Source: Poriferisodalis sp965208895
GTDB lineage: Bacteria > Actinomycetota > Acidimicrobiia > Acidimicrobiales > Poriferisodalaceae
Assembly (NCBI RefSeq): GCF_965208895.1
Contig: NZ_OZ242363.1
Location: forward strand, 2,480,001-2,544,000
DNA length: 64,000 nt
Reading direction: 5' to 3'
The first letter of the stretch is position 1, and the number at the start of each line of letters is the position of its first letter. The position numbers were made by a program, and so were the translations under genes. Below the pieces are notes generated by a model that had not been told where the DNA came from, did no database searches, and saw only the letters and a program-made list of their open reading frames with translations. Of the stretch, positions 62,450 through 64,000 are shown piece by piece.

Positions 62450-62980
62450 ATGAGCCCACCGAACCCCCCCACCGACGCCGACCCCACGAGCGCGGACGCG
62501 CACTGGCACACGGCCATCGACAGTCCCATCGGGCCATTGGGCCTGGTCGCAACCGACGAGGGGCTGCGGGCGGTGTCGTGGCGTGGTGAGGAGACCTCCG
62601 TCAAGCTGCCTGAGGAGATGACAGAAGACCCAGGCCATCCGATACTGCGCCAGGCAGCGAGGCAGCTCGCCGAGTACTTCGACGGCGACCGCACCAGTTT
62701 CGACCTGCCGCTGGACCTGCGCGGCACCCCGTTTCAGGTGACGGCCTGGCGAGCACTCGGCGACATCCCCTACGGCAGCACCCGCAGCTACGGCGAGCAA
62801 GCGGCGCTGATCGGACGGCCCAAAGCGGTCCGTGCCGTCGGGCAGGCCAACGGCCGCAATCCGGTGCCGGTCGTGCTGCCGTGCCACCGGGTCATCGGCG
62901 CCGACGGCTCGCTCACCGGCTTCGGCGGCGGGCTCGATCTCAAGACCCAGCTGTTGGAGCACGAGGGCGCGCTCGAATGA
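62450..62980 (+). CDS. ogt: Methylated-DNA-[protein]-cysteine S-methyltransferase (Ogt-type)
   Basis: A 176-aa suicidal repair enzyme removing O6-alkyl groups from guanine. GTPFQVTAWRALGDIPYGST, AVGQANGRNPVPVVLPCHRV (active Cys in PCHRV) and GFGGGLDLKTQLLEHEG are typical. The N-terminal ~20 residues are Pro/Asp-rich. It lies 27 bp behind ada-alkA and is probably co-expressed in the alkylation response. Confidence 0.94.
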   Translation: MSPPNPPTDADPTSADAHWHTAIDSPIGPLGLVATDEGLRAVSWRGEETSVKLPEEMTEDPGHPILRQAARQLAEYFDGDRTSFDLPLDLRGTPFQVTAWRALGDIPYGSTRSYGEQAALIGRPKAVRAVGQANGRNPVPVVLPCHRVIGADGSLTGFGGGLDLKTQLLEHEGALE

Positions 62981-63029
62981 ACGAGGCCCGTTGGCGGTTC
63001 CGCCCGCTGCCGCAGACTCGTCGCCGCAG

Positions 63030-63113
63030 TGCGCGAGGAGGGACTTGAACCCTCACACCCTTGCGGGCACAGGCACCTGAAGCCTGCGCGTCTGCCAATT
63101 CCGCCACTCGCGC
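63030..63113 (-). tRNA. tRNA-Leu (anticodon CAG)
   Basis: Minus-strand class II tRNA with acceptor GCGCGAG/CTCGCGC, anticodon loop TTCAGGT (CAG, for CUG codons), a variable arm and an AGGGTTCAAGTCCCT T-arm. The discriminator is A, as expected for leucine. Confidence 0.96.
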
Positions 63114-63163
63114 GTGGGGCGAATAGACTAGCCCGCGAAGCCGCGCTCCTACACTGGGCCGTC

Positions 63164-63442
63164 GTGGGTGGCGCCAGCTTGGTCGGCAGCGACGGACAGT
63201 GCCACAGACTGGGATCGTCGACGGTCATCGGGCGGCGCGACGACTGCGAGATCGTGCTCGACGGGCCGAAGGTCTCACGACGGCACGCGCAGATCAGCTC
63301 CGACCCAGACGGCCTTTTGCTGGTGGACCTTGCCAGCGTCAACGGCACGCTGCTGAATGGGATCGAGGTCACGAGCGAGCGCCTGTCACACGGTGACGTC
63401 GTGACCATCGGCACGCACGATCTGCGGCTGGAGATGGACTGA
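63164..63442 (+). CDS. FHA-domain protein (small)
   Basis: A 92-aa protein that is essentially one FHA domain: STVIGRRDDCEIVLDG, VSRRHAQIS, LLVDLASVNGTLLNGIEV (GR, S-RRH and NGT-NG motifs that bind phosphothreonine). GTG 63164 is the only sensible start downstream of the tRNA. The stop overlaps the next ATG (TGATG). It is probably the first of a signalling operon with the gene that follows. Confidence 0.85.
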   Translation: MGGASLVGSDGQCHRLGSSTVIGRRDDCEIVLDGPKVSRRHAQISSDPDGLLLVDLASVNGTLLNGIEVTSERLSHGDVVTIGTHDLRLEMD

Positions 63443-63909
63443 TGTCCGAGCAGCTCGTGCGGCTGCTCGCAGTGTGCGTGCTCGTCCTGCTGTACCTGTT
63501 CTTCTTCAGGGTGATGCGCGCCGTGTGGGCCGGTGTCACCACGCCGCGCAATCACTTGAGCTGGAGATCGTTGCGCGCCCTGCGAGGCGACCGGTCACCC
63601 AACGGCAACACGTCCCCGCAGCCGCTCGCTCTCGTCGTCCGATCGCCCTTGAGCGCCCAGGGAGAACGCCATCTGCTCGCCGAAGCGCTGACGATCGGCC
63701 GTGGCCCCGAATGCGACGTGATCATCGACGACAGCTACTCCTCACAAGCCCATGCCCGCCTGCACCGCCACGGCAGCCAGCACTTGCTCGAGGATCTGGG
63801 CTCCACGAACGGGACGTATCTGAATCGCCAGAAGGTCGCCAACGCGACCGTTGTGCGCGTCGGCGACTTCGTGCAGGTCGGCTCCACCGTCTTCGAGGTC
63901 AGCACATGA
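63442..63909 (+). CDS. fhaB: Membrane-anchored FHA-domain protein (FhaB/FipA-like)
   Basis: A 155-aa protein with an N-terminal transmembrane helix (LLAVCVLVLLYLFFFRVM, residues ~8-25) and a C-terminal FHA domain (EALTIGRGPECDVIIDD, SSQAHARLHRHG, LEDLGSTNGTYLN). This matches actinobacterial FhaB/FipA, usually beside pstP, rodA, pbpA and pknAB, and linked to cell division. The gene starting at 63906 could be pstP. ATG 63442. Confidence 0.82.
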   Translation: MSEQLVRLLAVCVLVLLYLFFFRVMRAVWAGVTTPRNHLSWRSLRALRGDRSPNGNTSPQPLALVVRSPLSAQGERHLLAEALTIGRGPECDVIIDDSYSSQAHARLHRHGSQHLLEDLGSTNGTYLNRQKVANATVVRVGDFVQVGSTVFEVST

Positions 63910-64000
63910 GCGCGGCGCGCGGCGCGGGCCCGCTGCGCGGCCGACCGCCATCCCGAGCGGAGGCTGGTGGTGCCGCCGTACCGCGAAGCCGCGAGACTGG
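63906..64000 (+). CDS. Partial CDS cut by the window end
   Basis: ATG 63906 overlaps the fhaB stop (ATGA) and opens a frame that runs to the end of the window (31 codons, Arg/Ala/Gly-rich, starting MSAARGAGPLRGRPPS). Too little is present to name. In related actinobacteria the position after fhaB is often a PP2C phosphatase. Confidence 0.5.
   Translation, partial: MSAARGAGPLRGRPPSRAEAGGAAVPRSRET

Noticed and set aside
62450..62970. C-rich run (7 C) near the start of the Ogt gene as another slippage site
   Set aside because: Seven bases is short, and the frame before and after it is the same intact protein with no alternative product.

Overview
High-GC (roughly 65-70 %) chromosomal DNA from an actinobacterium. 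The FHA/FhaB-type pair at the right edge, a PAC2-family protein, an LLM-type flavin oxidoreductase, secreted beta-propeller lipoproteins and the many GTG starts fit Actinomycetota. The box-pathway, SURF1 and giant-surface-protein content would suit Acidimicrobiia, but that class assignment is an inference.

Layout. 1-5.6 kb: tRNA-Ser(GGA), tadA, the aerobic benzoyl-CoA genes boxC-boxB-bclA, and tRNA-Ser(CGA). 5.7-7.5 kb: xseA-xseB, closed by a perfect 14-bp stem hairpin. 7.6-13.6 kb: an S9 peptidase, a HipA-like kinase with a HIRAN-domain partner, SURF1 and a MalY/PatB aminotransferase. 13.8-29.4 kb, minus strand: two paralogous beta-propeller lipoproteins bracket tauE-vapBC, aroC, a PAC2 protein and a ~2,160-residue subtilisin/Calx-beta surface protease. 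A run of 14 G separates the protease's signal peptide from its body by one reading frame. 29.5-39.5 kb: a wHTH-nucleotidyltransferase regulator, an acyl-CoA dehydrogenase, a fused HyuA-HyuB hydantoinase/oxoprolinase, an FAD amine-oxidase-like protein, tRNA-Arg(ACG) and larB-larC.

39.6-46.3 kb is an accessory stretch: an AbiEi/AbiEii toxin-antitoxin pair with an inverted-repeat operator, pheA, a truncated methyltransferase, a DAO-type oxidoreductase, several broken toxin/antitoxin or surface-protein remnants, a compact HicA-like two-gene unit, and two more serine tRNAs (TGA, GCT). 46.3-49.8 kb is a second secreted protein (GLUG repeats plus Calx-beta) whose C-terminal module is shared with the giant protease. 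50.2-53.9 kb: LLM oxidoreductase, CLC transporter, nitroreductase. 54.0-55.5 kb is an A/T-richer restriction-modification pair. 56-58.9 kb: a rhodanese/persulfide-dioxygenase-like pair and a glutaryl-CoA-dehydrogenase-like enzyme. 59-63 kb: a DUF4349 lipoprotein behind an 18-codon leader ORF, an Ada-AlkA fusion behind a symmetric operator, and an Ogt-type methyltransferase. The window ends with tRNA-Leu(CAG), two FHA proteins and the start of another gene.

Functional threads: (i) aromatic catabolism through benzoyl-CoA epoxidation; (ii) repeat-rich secreted proteins, one apparently switchable; (iii) a dense set of toxin-antitoxin and defence-like modules (VapBC, AbiE, HipA-like/HIRAN, MNT-like, HicA-like, R-M), some intact and some decaying; (iv) an alkylation-damage repair operon with a candidate operator. 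Functions are read from motifs and family knowledge; no database search was run.
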